Positions 1-7,964 of a stretch of 60,784 nt of DNA are shown piece after piece. The position numbers were made by a program, and so were the translations under genes. Under the pieces are notes generated by a model. That model ran no database searches. It was not told where the DNA came from and was given only the letters and a program-made list of their open reading frames with translations. How positions within the stretch are numbered: position 1 is the stretch's first letter; each line of letters begins with the position of its first letter. The stretch comes from Phycisphaerales bacterium. GTDB taxonomy: Bacteria; Planctomycetota; Phycisphaerae; Phycisphaerales; UBA1924. The DNA lies in assembly GCA_035627955.1 (NCBI GenBank), contig DASPKU010000018.1, forward strand, positions 1 to 60,784. Direction: 5' to 3'.

Positions 1-852
1 CATGGAGTCCTTCACCCACGCGAGGGTCTGCCGCCAGACCTTGAGCTCTTCGAGCACGCTGGCGAACACGGCGAACTGCGGCCCCGCAGGCGCGGCCACG
101 TACCAGACCGCCCCGGGTCGGGAGTTTGCCGCCGCAAGGCCCAGGGCGGGCCGTAGGAGCCCCGCTAGGCCCTCCACGCCGTCGTTGGCGATCTCCAGGG
201 CCTCCTCGGTCTTGCCGACGTAGGCCACGCCGTAGGGCGGGTCCGTGAGGATGAGGTCGGCGCGGGAGCCGGCGAGCACGCGGGCAACGTCGGCCTCCTT
301 GGTGCTGTCGGCGCAGAGCAGGCGGTGCTCGCCCATGATCCAAACGTCACCGGCGCGGGAGGTGGCGGTGGTGGGGGGCTCGGGCGTCTCGTCGTCCTCG
401 ACCTCGGCAGGCCGTAGCTCATCGATGAGGTCGTCGAGCTCTGCCTGAGAGAAGCCGGTCACCTCCAGTATGTCGGAGGGCAGCGCTTCGAGGAGCCGCG
501 TCAGCGTCTCGTCATCCCACTCAGCGAGCTCGCTCGTGCGGTTGTCTGAAATGGCGAAGGCGGTTGCCTCAACCTCGCTCTCGTCCACGACCACGCAGGC
601 GAGGTGCGACCAGCCGAGCTGCTTCGCGGCCATCAAGCGGCCGTTGCCCGCGCGGACCACCATGCCCTGGCGCTGCACCACGATCGGGAGCCGCTGGCCG
701 AAGCGCTTCAGCGAGCCTGCGATGGCGGCGAGGTTCCGCTCGTTGTGCTTGCGGGCGTTGGAGGGGTCGAGGGTGAGCTCAGTGAGAGGTACAGCGAGAT
801 GCCTCAGGGGCTCGGCGATGTACGTGAGGTATGCGCGTGCGTCCTGCACCAT
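1..852 (-). CDS. ParB-like / DNA methyltransferase fusion, C-terminus beyond window
   Basis: Open frame of 284 codons entering from the left edge, so the C-terminus is missing. Residues about 15-105 look like a ParB-type nuclease domain: a PLTELTLDPSNARKH start, FGQRLPIVV, and the RAGNGR motif at 68-72. After an acidic linker, residues 168-208 carry GDVWIMGEHRLLCADST and the amino-methyltransferase motif DPPYG at 204-208. This domain order is known from phage and island adenine-specific methyltransferases; it probably modifies DNA. The start is the ATG at 852, since a stop lies 8 codons upstream and GGAG sits 7 bases before it. Target specificity cannot be read. Confidence 0.85.
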   Translation of the reverse strand, partial: MVQDARAYLTYIAEPLRHLAVPLTELTLDPSNARKHNERNLAAIAGSLKRFGQRLPIVVQRQGMVVRAGNGRLMAAKQLGWSHLACVVVDESEVEATAFAISDNRTSELAEWDDETLTRLLEALPSDILEVTGFSQAELDDLIDELRPAEVEDDETPEPPTTATSRAGDVWIMGEHRLLCADSTKEADVARVLAGSRADLILTDPPYGVAYVGKTEEALEIANDGVEGLAGLLRPALGLAAANSRPGAVWYVAAPAGPQFAVFASVLEELKVWRQTLAWVKDSM

Positions 853-1609
853 GTGCGTACTCCATGTGTGTAATCAATACGCACACATGTTTCCAAGAAC
901 AACCAGGTCGGCAAAGGGCTCAAGGCTTACCGCAACATTGTGCGAGACCATGCAACTCGATGCAGACACTTGCAATCCAGAAAAGGTAGATTTTGGCGGT
1001 GCGTATGCGAAACTGGGTCCCACAGCATCTGTCACTGTTTTGCGCTGCGGCTCGGTCGATCCAGCTTGTGTTTGTGGGCCTTCGCGGCGATAAAGGTCAT
1101 CAGTGATTCTCCGCATGATCGCGCTCGAGTGGCCGCGATGTGCGTCCAACCCATCTGACGAGCCCCGATTGCGCTGCCGTTATCGGCTGGCACCACCAGA
1201 CCCTGCTTGAAGCGATGATCACCCAAACGCTGGCCCCAGCTTGAGCAAGCCTGCGATGGCGTCGAGGTTGCCGTGTGCTTTCTGGCCTTGGAGGCCGAGG
1301 GTGGCATCCCAATCGGAACGGCGAGATGCTCCGGGGGTGTCCGATGTGCGCGAGCGTGGATGCCTGTAGCGTCCAGCATCATGAACTGGTCCACCGAACT
1401 GCGAGCGTGACCCTTGACGCCACAGATCGCGGTCGAGCATAGCTGAGACGAGCCCTGTTCGGCACGTAAACTCGCGACTGCTCTTGGATTACGACACATT
1501 TGGTGCGGCGATGCATGGATTGAGCTCGCGATAGGGTGCACCGAACTCGACGGCGCAGTAATCTCAACACCGACGACTAGGTGGAGCTGTCCTGGACTAG
1601 AGAGGTCTT
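853..1609. other. intergenic stretch with no intact gene
   Basis: Apart from the ParB relic at 1065-1360, I see no supported gene here. Composition is less GC-rich than the core genes to the right. Short open frames on both strands lack ribosome sites and recognisable domains. Confidence 0.6.
1065..1360 (-). pseudogene. decayed copy of the ParB-like domain
   Basis: The minus strand resembles residues about 8-105 of the neighbouring ParB/methyltransferase, but only if the reading frame is changed. One frame gives PEHLAVPI (compare LRHLAVPL), another gives KAHGNLDAIAGLLK (compare NERNLAAIAGSLK), and the first frame resumes with WGQRLGDHRFKQGLVVPADNG and ARQMGWTHIA (compare FGQRLPIVVQRQGMVVRAGNG and AKQLGWSHLA). 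No methyltransferase part follows; the intact gene starts about 200 bases further on. I read it as a broken relic of an earlier duplication or insertion. Confidence 0.7.
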
Positions 1610-1897
1610 ATGGCAAAAAAAGTCGCATGGGCTGGAACGGTCGAGATGCGCGGCGGCAGGCCCGTCTGTGAAGTCTGCGCGGACGTGATGGAACCTACAG
1701 GGGTTCAAACGATGGCAGAGGGCAAGGCCCTCTTCCGGTGCGCGCGCTGCAAGACCGAATTCCCACCGTTGGAGGCTCGTCAATGGCTAGCGACCGCAAG
1801 GGGGGAAAGGACCCGACGCCGTTGGACCTGGGCATTCATCGCGTTGGCTGTAGTCGTGCTCGTTACCGTTACTGCCGTGATGCTACTGAGTAAGTAG
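1610..1897 (+). CDS. small zinc-ribbon protein with C-terminal membrane helix
   Basis: A 95-residue protein. Residues about 19-60 hold two CxxC pairs (CEVC and CARC), as in a zinc ribbon. Residues about 73-92 form one strong hydrophobic helix after an arginine-rich stretch (RTRRRW), so it is probably tail-anchored with the ribbon in the cytoplasm. AGAGG precedes the ATG. It converges on the CHAT protease gene, with only 12 bases between the two stops. Function unknown; it may be island cargo. Confidence 0.6.
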   Translation: MAKKVAWAGTVEMRGGRPVCEVCADVMEPTGVQTMAEGKALFRCARCKTEFPPLEARQWLATARGERTRRRWTWAFIALAVVVLVTVTAVMLLSK

Positions 1898-1909
1898 TAC
1901 CACCCTAAG

Positions 1910-4900
1910 TCAGTTTCGATTCGTCCCCATAAGACATTGGACCGGTCCAGGATCTCCCAAACAGACGAAACCGGCCCATGCGACGGTCTCGGGATACTGC
2001 CTGCGGAGAGCAAGCTTCGCACCCCGCAGAGCCTCGGCCAAGGGGGTCCCTCTCAGCAACCGCCGGTAAAGTTCTTGCATCAGCAACAACGTCGGCTCGT
2101 CCGGAACAGACCAAAGGCTCATCAGCAATGCCCGTGCGCCCGCGATTGTGATGGCACGTCGCAACCCGACGACACCTTCGGCCCGCAGAATCGCCCCCAA
2201 GCCGGTTTCGCAGGCCGACAAAACGACAAGCTCGGTCGCTCTTAGGTCAAGGCTCCGCATTTCTGCTGCAGTCATTACGCCGGAGTGCGGCACAATTCTA
2301 CCGTCCGGACTGAATGCGGCATTGGCTCCGGCGAGAGCGACTCCTGAGCGGGTCGATTGCCCTCTGTCATTGCTGTTTCTTTCATCACTGATGATGTCTT
2401 GTCGATCGAAGAAAGCATGGGAAGCGATGTGAAGCACACCGGGAGATTGGGCAGACCGAAGACGTTCGAACGTGGCATCAGCTCCAACGACAGCCTGAAC
2501 CCCAAGCCTCTCCGCGATCCACCGCACTTCTCTTAGCGTGCTGGGTAGATGGCCGAAACGGCAAGACACTCCTGAAGAGTCGGTGGCCCTTACACCGAGG
2601 TCAAAATCTGGAGCGCCAAACACCAGCGCGCTCGATGGTCTACCTCTAGCCTCGGTGAGCCGCAACAGATCGCGACCGGTGGTCAGATACGAGATGCAAT
2701 ACTGCTCTACCGCAAAAACTCCATTGCCCAATGTCAATGTCAAGGCCTCAAAGGGGAGACCCACAAAGGCTCCCTCGGGAGCTATAAATAGGTGACTGCA
2801 GCCATTGGTCACAGAGTGAATCCTGTCGAACATGGCCCCCAAAGCGGTGCTCACGGCCCTTTCGACGGCAGCAGATCGCGTTGTGCTCCCATCCAGTAGC
2901 GACAATCTCCAGTTCTGAATGGCGGAATCCAACTCATCCGCAAGGCCGAGCAGGATGAGACCTAGCCGATCGGGAGCGGCTGCGGGAAGAACAAAGGCAA
3001 CATAAACGGGCAACTTCTGGCCCCCGCCCTTCAGATTGAAACGCACGAACTCAACCAGGGCCGATCCTGCTGGAAGTGAAGCGGCCATCGCGAGTGTATC
3101 TGCCCTTCTGAGACGCTCTTCGAGTCGCAGCTCCGGTATGGCGGCGATCAACTCGGCTTCAAGTAAGGCCCGACGCTCGGCTGCAGACACGATGGGAGAC
3201 GCTTGCTCTTCGTGACGAGCTTCGTCTAACTCTCGAAGCTTTTTCACCAGATCCGGCTTGCCCATCTCCAGAATAATCTTGCGTGCTGCAAGTGCTGTTT
3301 CGCTGGCCAGGGCTTTGCGGCGAATGACAACCTCGAACGCAAGCCGCCGCAACTCAGCGTCCCTCGGTAATTCAGGAGCGTTCGGGGTTCCTGTAGAGGT
3401 GTACATCATCAGAACGTCCAGCTTGTCTTCGACCAGCTGCTCACCATAAGTGAACTGCTCCTCTTCGGAACTACTCGAAAACATGTCTCCAACATACTTG
3501 TCCTCCATGCGGAAAGCGCTCTCCAGTAGCGGAACTGCATCTTTCACGGCACCTCGGTCGAGCAAACACATACCCACGTTGTAACGGGACTGCGCGACGC
3601 GGGGGTGGCCTTGGGGCCAAGTACGTTCTCGCAAATCGAGGGCTTGTCTGAATGCGGCCTCAGCAGCTTGATGATCACCGCACTGCACGTCCAAGAGAGC
3701 GATGTTATTGAGAACGTCAGCGACGCCTTCATGCCTCCCGTCGTCAGCCTGCTCGTGATAGGTCAAGGCCTCTTTCAAAAGCGTCCTTGCTTCCTCTATC
3801 CGCCCCGAGGAACTGAGCAGCAGTCCCAGATTGTTCAGGCATTTGGCGATGCCGAGTCTTTCATCAAGGCGGCGAAAGGTGGCCAGGGCCTTTCTGAACA
3901 ACCTCTCTGCTTCCCCCTGATTTTCCGAATCACTCAGCGCGTTCGCCAGCCCAAGCTCCGCGGCCGCTACCTCGACAGAATCAGCTGGATGACACTCCTG
4001 GGAGTGCTGCAACGATTCGAACGCGAGGCGTCGGGCCATCTCGTGGTTGCCAAGCCGTTCATGCAGAGTCGAGAGCGTTGTTCGGATGTCCCGACTTTGA
4101 GCCTCGTCGGAGTGTCGAAGGGCACCCTGCAAGGCCAGTTTGGCCTTCGCGTCATTTCCAGCGTCCCTTTCGAGCGTAGCGAGGTTAACCAATGATGTCG
4201 TAGGAGCAGTGTCTCCTGCATTGCCGAGAATTGACTTGATGGCTAGCGACTGCTCGTAGAGAACTCGAGCCTTGTCAGGCTGGTTCATGGTTTGATACGC
4301 GGCAGCGAGATTGTGAAGACCCATTGCCGCGATGGGACTGTGCGGACCCTGTACTCGTATTGAGACCGCGATGCTCTCTTCGAGCGGGGGAACCGCCAAG
4401 TGTGGATCGCCCCGTTCGATGTACAGGAATCCCAAGTTGCACTGGAAGAGTGCCAGCTCCCTCGAATCACCGGCGGGTCGCTCTAGGCGAAGCGTCTCTA
4501 GTAGTAGGGTTTCGGCCTCTCGATAGTGCTTGAGCTTACGCAGGGTCATGGCTGCATTGTTCAAACTGGCTGTCCAGTGTGATCGAGGCGCGTCCTCCGG
4601 GGCCGGCATCCCTGACGCGCTCCACACAGCGACTACATGGCTTAAATGAGCCGGGGGGGCGGCGGAAGTTCCAAGGAGCGCAAAATACGAGGCTGTGTAG
4701 GCGGCTACCCCGGCCTTGTCGCCGGCGTTTGAGCATTCGTTTATAAGTTCAAAACAGCTCGCTTGCGCAAGAGCGGAGTTGCCGGACAAGGCATGGGCCG
4801 TTACTAGTCGTCCCTTGATCACGCGACCTGTTTGGGCTGCAACGGGCCCGGTGAGACGTGACAGGAGCAGGGCGGCTGCGTTCAGCGATTTGATTGAGCT

Positions 4901-5065
4901 TAACGGATCACTCTCTAGATGTGCATCAGACTCATGTAGCAGGCGTGATAACTCATCCAAGAGTCGTTCGGCGGGAATGTCAGGAGGTAGGTTCAGCGTC
5001 ACCGGGTGAGAACGTAAGCGCCCCAAGATCCGAGAAGCCCACTTCCGCAAAGAGTTCGGGGCCAC
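1910..5065 (-). CDS. TPR-CHAT domain protease
   Basis: A protein of about 1051 residues. The first two thirds are helical with many tetratricopeptide repeats (for example NLGFLYIERGDPHLAVPPLE and NVGMCLLDRGAVKDAVPLLE). The last 350 residues are a CHAT domain, a caspase-like cysteine peptidase fold: the catalytic His is in HIASHA (H883) and the Cys in LSACETG (C952), both intact. CHAT proteins with TPRs act in bacterial defence and regulated cell death, usually cleaving a co-encoded partner. I prefer the GTG at 5065, with GAGGAG 10 bases upstream, over a TTG at 5140. The gene overlaps the upstream ORF by 86 bases, implying translational coupling. Lower GC than the genes right of 5911 suggests transfer. 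Confidence 0.88.
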   Translation of the reverse strand: MAPNSLRKWASRILGRLRSHPVTLNLPPDIPAERLLDELSRLLHESDAHLESDPLSSIKSLNAAALLLSRLTGPVAAQTGRVIKGRLVTAHALSGNSALAQASCFELINECSNAGDKAGVAAYTASYFALLGTSAAPPAHLSHVVAVWSASGMPAPEDAPRSHWTASLNNAAMTLRKLKHYREAETLLLETLRLERPAGDSRELALFQCNLGFLYIERGDPHLAVPPLEESIAVSIRVQGPHSPIAAMGLHNLAAAYQTMNQPDKARVLYEQSLAIKSILGNAGDTAPTTSLVNLATLERDAGNDAKAKLALQGALRHSDEAQSRDIRTTLSTLHERLGNHEMARRLAFESLQHSQECHPADSVEVAAAELGLANALSDSENQGEAERLFRKALATFRRLDERLGIAKCLNNLGLLLSSSGRIEEARTLLKEALTYHEQADDGRHEGVADVLNNIALLDVQCGDHQAAEAAFRQALDLRERTWPQGHPRVAQSRYNVGMCLLDRGAVKDAVPLLESAFRMEDKYVGDMFSSSSEEEQFTYGEQLVEDKLDVLMMYTSTGTPNAPELPRDAELRRLAFEVVIRRKALASETALAARKIILEMGKPDLVKKLRELDEARHEEQASPIVSAAERRALLEAELIAAIPELRLEERLRRADTLAMAASLPAGSALVEFVRFNLKGGGQKLPVYVAFVLPAAAPDRLGLILLGLADELDSAIQNWRLSLLDGSTTRSAAVERAVSTALGAMFDRIHSVTNGCSHLFIAPEGAFVGLPFEALTLTLGNGVFAVEQYCISYLTTGRDLLRLTEARGRPSSALVFGAPDFDLGVRATDSSGVSCRFGHLPSTLREVRWIAERLGVQAVVGADATFERLRSAQSPGVLHIASHAFFDRQDIISDERNSNDRGQSTRSGVALAGANAAFSPDGRIVPHSGVMTAAEMRSLDLRATELVVLSACETGLGAILRAEGVVGLRRAITIAGARALLMSLWSVPDEPTLLLMQELYRRLLRGTPLAEALRGAKLALRRQYPETVAWAGFVCLGDPGPVQCLMGTNRN

Positions 5066-5759
5066 TGGGTTGCCTCTCCTCTCGGTTTTCACCGCGCATA
5101 CGGAACTCGGACCCCAAGAAGCGCCGACGCAGGCGGCCAATCTTGAATAGCGGGGTCAGTTGCCCATTCGCTTGAATCCTGAGCGATAGTCCCGATGAGC
5201 GCTGAATGTGCGCCCCGACGGCTGCGTTCACGAGGTCCACCGCGTCTATAGGCATGCTCCCCTTAACGCTCGCCGCAAAAGACGCGCCACTCTCGCTAGC
5301 CATCAGAATGATAGCTCGCTCTGCGGACAGGATTTCTGTGACAACCAGATACTCCCGGTCCCATTTCCCAGCTTCAGCCAACTGGACAATCGAGTTGCCA
5401 ACCTGCGAGAGATCATCGATCGATGTCCCGACACATTGCTCGGCTCGAAAAAAAACCGCATGCTTGGCTTTGAACCCGACCGTGAGAATGCCATCGGTGC
5501 CTGGGCCGACCGGCGCAGCTGCACCTGATTCCAACTTTAGTTCAACCTTTCCCTCAGAAGCGTGTTGAAGTTCGGCGTGAACGTTGGCCTTGGCGACCGC
5601 GAACTTCACCCCATAGTCATCGAGCTTGCCCAGTCGTTCGAACTGTTTTCCGCGAAGCCGGCCCACCTCGCCTAGGGCAACAGGTGCAGTGGGCAACCAG
5701 GTAGCGAAGTAGCCGAAGGCGTCATGTAACTCGCGTGCATAGGCGTCGTGCGCACTCAT
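4980..5759 (-). CDS. unknown beta-rich protein, operon partner of the CHAT protease
   Basis: A 259-residue protein with no signal peptide and no family I can name. It begins with a short helix (HDAYARELHDAFGYFATWLP), then LGEVGRL, then alternating strand-like stretches (VHAELQ, KVELKL, GILTVGFKAKHAVFF), a helix near DDLSQVGNSIVQLAE, and the strand pair EYLVVTEIL and AIILMASE. The last 60 residues are charged and arginine-rich. The VVTE strand recalls the gasdermin pore-forming N-domain, but only by eye, and the N-terminal cysteine of bacterial gasdermins is absent. Position directly upstream of, and overlapping, a CHAT protease makes it the likely substrate or regulator. The start ATG follows GGATGATGGG. 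Confidence 0.65.
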   Translation of the reverse strand: MSAHDAYARELHDAFGYFATWLPTAPVALGEVGRLRGKQFERLGKLDDYGVKFAVAKANVHAELQHASEGKVELKLESGAAAPVGPGTDGILTVGFKAKHAVFFRAEQCVGTSIDDLSQVGNSIVQLAEAGKWDREYLVVTEILSAERAIILMASESGASFAASVKGSMPIDAVDLVNAAVGAHIQRSSGLSLRIQANGQLTPLFKIGRLRRRFLGSEFRMRGENREERQPSGPELFAEVGFSDLGALTFSPGDAEPTS

Positions 5760-5800
5760 CCCATCATCCTCATAGTGAGCCCGAGACGGCCTGCATCCGT

Positions 5801-6658
5801 CTAGAGAACCTTGGGAAAGTCGTGAACAGCATATGCCCTGCCCTTGAGACTGGGGCGATCGCCGTTTCCTACTACTAAGGCGTTACGGTGACGGTCACTT
5901 GCCCACAATCCCAGCAGGTTGTGCCCGCCCGCGGCGGCGATCACGATGGCCCGCTTCACCGCCTCCTGCCCGCGGACCTCCGCGAAGTCGATCGGGGCCG
6001 CGGCGTTCGTGAGCAGCGACACGATGTCGGGCGTGGGCACGGGCGAAGGCTCGAGGTCGCCGTTGAGCAGGCCCACGACCTCGGTGAGCGTGTGCACGCC
6101 GTAGACCTCGATGCCCGGGACGACCGCGGCCTCGGCGGCGTTGTGGGCGGGGATGATCACGCCGGTGGCGCCCTTGCTCTTGGCCAGGGCCGCGAGCGCG
6201 ATCGCGCCTTTGACCGGCCGCAGGCGGCCGTCGAGGGCGAGCTCGCCCGCGAACAGCAGCTTGCGGTAGTCCAGCCCCTCGGGCTCCAGCGTGGTGGTGG
6301 CGGCGGGGCCCTTCAGACCCTGGCGGGGGGGGATGGGGGCGACGCCGCGCGGGCGCACGATGCCCATGGCGACCATCATGCCCACGGCGATGGGCAGGTC
6401 GTAGACGGGCCCCTCCTTGCGGACGTCGGCGGGGGCGAGGTTGATGAGCGTCTTGCCGCTGGGGTAGCGGTAGCCCGCGTTCTTGAGGGCGGCGCGGACC
6501 CGCTCGTGCGACTCCTTCACGCCCGCGTCGGGCAGGCCGACGGTGACGAAGACCGAGTCGCCGTTCTCGTTGCTGGCCTCCTGATCGCAGTTGACCTCGA
6601 CCTCGCAGGGGAGGGCGTCGATGCCTTGCAGCAGGTAGGACTGGATTCTGGAGAGCAT
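5801..6658 (-). pseudogene. comM: 5' fragment of comM (Mg-chelatase-like AAA ATPase), interrupted
   Basis: From MLSRIQSYLLQG the frame is an excellent ComM/YifB N-terminal ChlI domain (VTVGLPDAGVKESHERV, LINLAPADVRKEG, LLFAGELALDG). It then enters the AAA module with DFAEVRGQEAVKRA and GGHNLL, where family members continue into the Walker A GPPGSGKT. Here homology stops at about 5912 and 36 unrelated residues lead to a stop, leaving 285 residues of about 500. ComM is a helicase that assists branch migration in natural transformation. The remainder was presumably displaced by the island to the left and would lie outside the window. The start chosen is the ATG at 6658; longer starts are low-complexity. 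Confidence 0.85.
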
Positions 6659-6749
6659 CACGCCAGCGTACCGCAACCCGGGGAGGGGGGGAAGCGGTAG
6701 ACGGGTGGCCGGGGGGGCGAGCCCGCCCCGCGCGATGAGGGGGGCCACG

Positions 6750-7409
6750 ATGCTGGTGATCAGTTACTACACGCCCGACGGCAACTACAGGGCCTACGCG
6801 GACAAGCTGCGGGCCAGCTGCGACCGCTTCGGGATTCGCCACATGATCGAGGAACTGCCCAGCCGCGGCGAATGGGTGCGCAACATTGGCCTCAAACCCC
6901 GCTTCACGCTGGAGAAGCTGCAGCAGACGAGCGGGCCGGTGGTGTGGATGGACGCCGACTGCGAGATCATGCAGAAGCCCACGCTTTTGGAGGACGACCG
7001 CTACGACCTCATGATCTACAACTGGTACGCCGAGCCCAACCCCGGCGTGCGCTTCCTGGACCCGACCAGGCTGGGGGCGGCCAGCGGGGTGTTCAAGATC
7101 GGGCACTCGAGGGCGGCGGTGGAGTTCATGCGCCGGTGGGTGGGGCTGTGCGACCTGAACCCCGGAGCACGCGACGACGTGATCATGTCCTACGTGTTCG
7201 AGACGTCGAGGGGTCTGCGGCTCAGGACGCGGTGGCTGCCCAAGGCCTACAACCGCATGGACAGCCACTGGCCCGGCGTGACCCCGGTGATCAACCACGT
7301 GTACACCGACGGCACGATCTTCACCGATGGGGCGGAGGTGCTGCGGACCACGGGCATCCCGGTGCGGGAGACCGACATCTTCGGGCGGGGGGCGGCGATC
7401 AAGCAGTGA
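6750..7409 (+). CDS. putative glycosyltransferase (GT-A-like, nucleotide-diphospho-sugar transferase type)
   Basis: A 219-residue protein. It has a Rossmann-like opening MLVISYYTPDGNYRAYA, a VVWMDADCE segment resembling the DxD metal/nucleotide site of GT-A enzymes, and a C-terminal half with AASGVFKIGHSRAAVEFMRRW. This pattern fits small putative nucleotide-diphospho-sugar transferases; donor and acceptor are unknown. The ATG at 6750 is preferred because AGGGGGG lies 6 bases upstream. It is divergent from the comM fragment and no sugar-pathway genes are adjacent. Confidence 0.65.
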   Translation: MLVISYYTPDGNYRAYADKLRASCDRFGIRHMIEELPSRGEWVRNIGLKPRFTLEKLQQTSGPVVWMDADCEIMQKPTLLEDDRYDLMIYNWYAEPNPGVRFLDPTRLGAASGVFKIGHSRAAVEFMRRWVGLCDLNPGARDDVIMSYVFETSRGLRLRTRWLPKAYNRMDSHWPGVTPVINHVYTDGTIFTDGAEVLRTTGIPVRETDIFGRGAAIKQ

Positions 7410-7438
7410 GAACGCGGCTCGCGCGGGCGGGCCGCCCT

Positions 7439-7948
7439 TTAGAGCATCAGCTGCCAGAAGCCCACGTCGTGCCACTGGTCGAACTTGCGGCCGACCTCGC
7501 GGAAGGTCCCCGTGTGGGTGAAGCCGCAGGCCTCGTGGAGCTTGACCGAGCCCTCGTTGGGCAGGGCGATGCCGGCGACAAGGGTGTGCAGGCGGCGGGC
7601 TTTGCAGTCGTTGATGAGGGCGGCGTAGAGGGCGCGCCCGACGCCCCTCCTGTGGAAGTCGGGGTGGACGTACAGGCCGACCTCGGCCGTGCGGTCGTAG
7701 GCCGCGCGGGTGCGCCAGGTGTACGCCTTGGCGTAGCCGGCGAACTTGCCCGCGACCTCGGCGGCGAACCAGGGGAACTTCTCGCGCGTCGAGAGCCACC
7801 CATCGCGGAACTCGGCGTCGGTGGCGGGCTGAGTGGCGAAGTGGATGGCGGTGTGCTGGATGTAGTGGTTGGTGAGGGCGTTGGCGGGGGCGACGTCGTG
7901 CTCGGTGAAGGGGCGGACGAGGACACCGGCGGGAGCGGTTGGAGGCAT
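7439..7948 (-). CDS. GNAT N-acetyltransferase, phosphinothricin acetyltransferase (PAT/Bar) type
   Basis: A 169-residue single-domain GNAT enzyme close to the PAT/Bar/YncA group. It shows the VRPFTEHDVAPANALTNHYI opening, a WFAAEVAGKFAGYA strand pair, the acetyl-CoA-binding loop HPDFHRRGVGRALY (Q/RxxGxG/A type), and the typical PNEGSVKLHEACGF segment. Enzymes of this group acetylate small amines such as phosphinothricin or methionine sulfoximine. The start is at or just next to the divergent aldehyde dehydrogenase start. Confidence 0.88.
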   Translation of the reverse strand: MPPTAPAGVLVRPFTEHDVAPANALTNHYIQHTAIHFATQPATDAEFRDGWLSTREKFPWFAAEVAGKFAGYAKAYTWRTRAAYDRTAEVGLYVHPDFHRRGVGRALYAALINDCKARRLHTLVAGIALPNEGSVKLHEACGFTHTGTFREVGRKFDQWHDVGFWQLML

Positions 7949-7964
7949 GGACTATCGTACTTGC

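Noticed and set aside
1032-1541. 169-residue minus-strand ORF as an intact gene
   Set aside because: Only part matches a ParB domain and another part of the match is in a different frame, so it is treated as a relic.
5066-5140. TTG start of the CHAT gene at 5140
   Set aside because: No ribosome site; the GTG at 5065 has GAGGAG upstream and less overlap.
4980-5759. Confident bacterial gasdermin call
   Set aside because: Only a short VVTE strand and the protease context support it; there is no N-terminal Cys and no alignable stretch I can defend.
5870-5911. Tn7-like transposon end at the comM break
   Set aside because: The first bases beyond the break include TGTGGGC on the minus strand as in Tn7, but the match is only 7 bases and no repeat array or transposase is in view.
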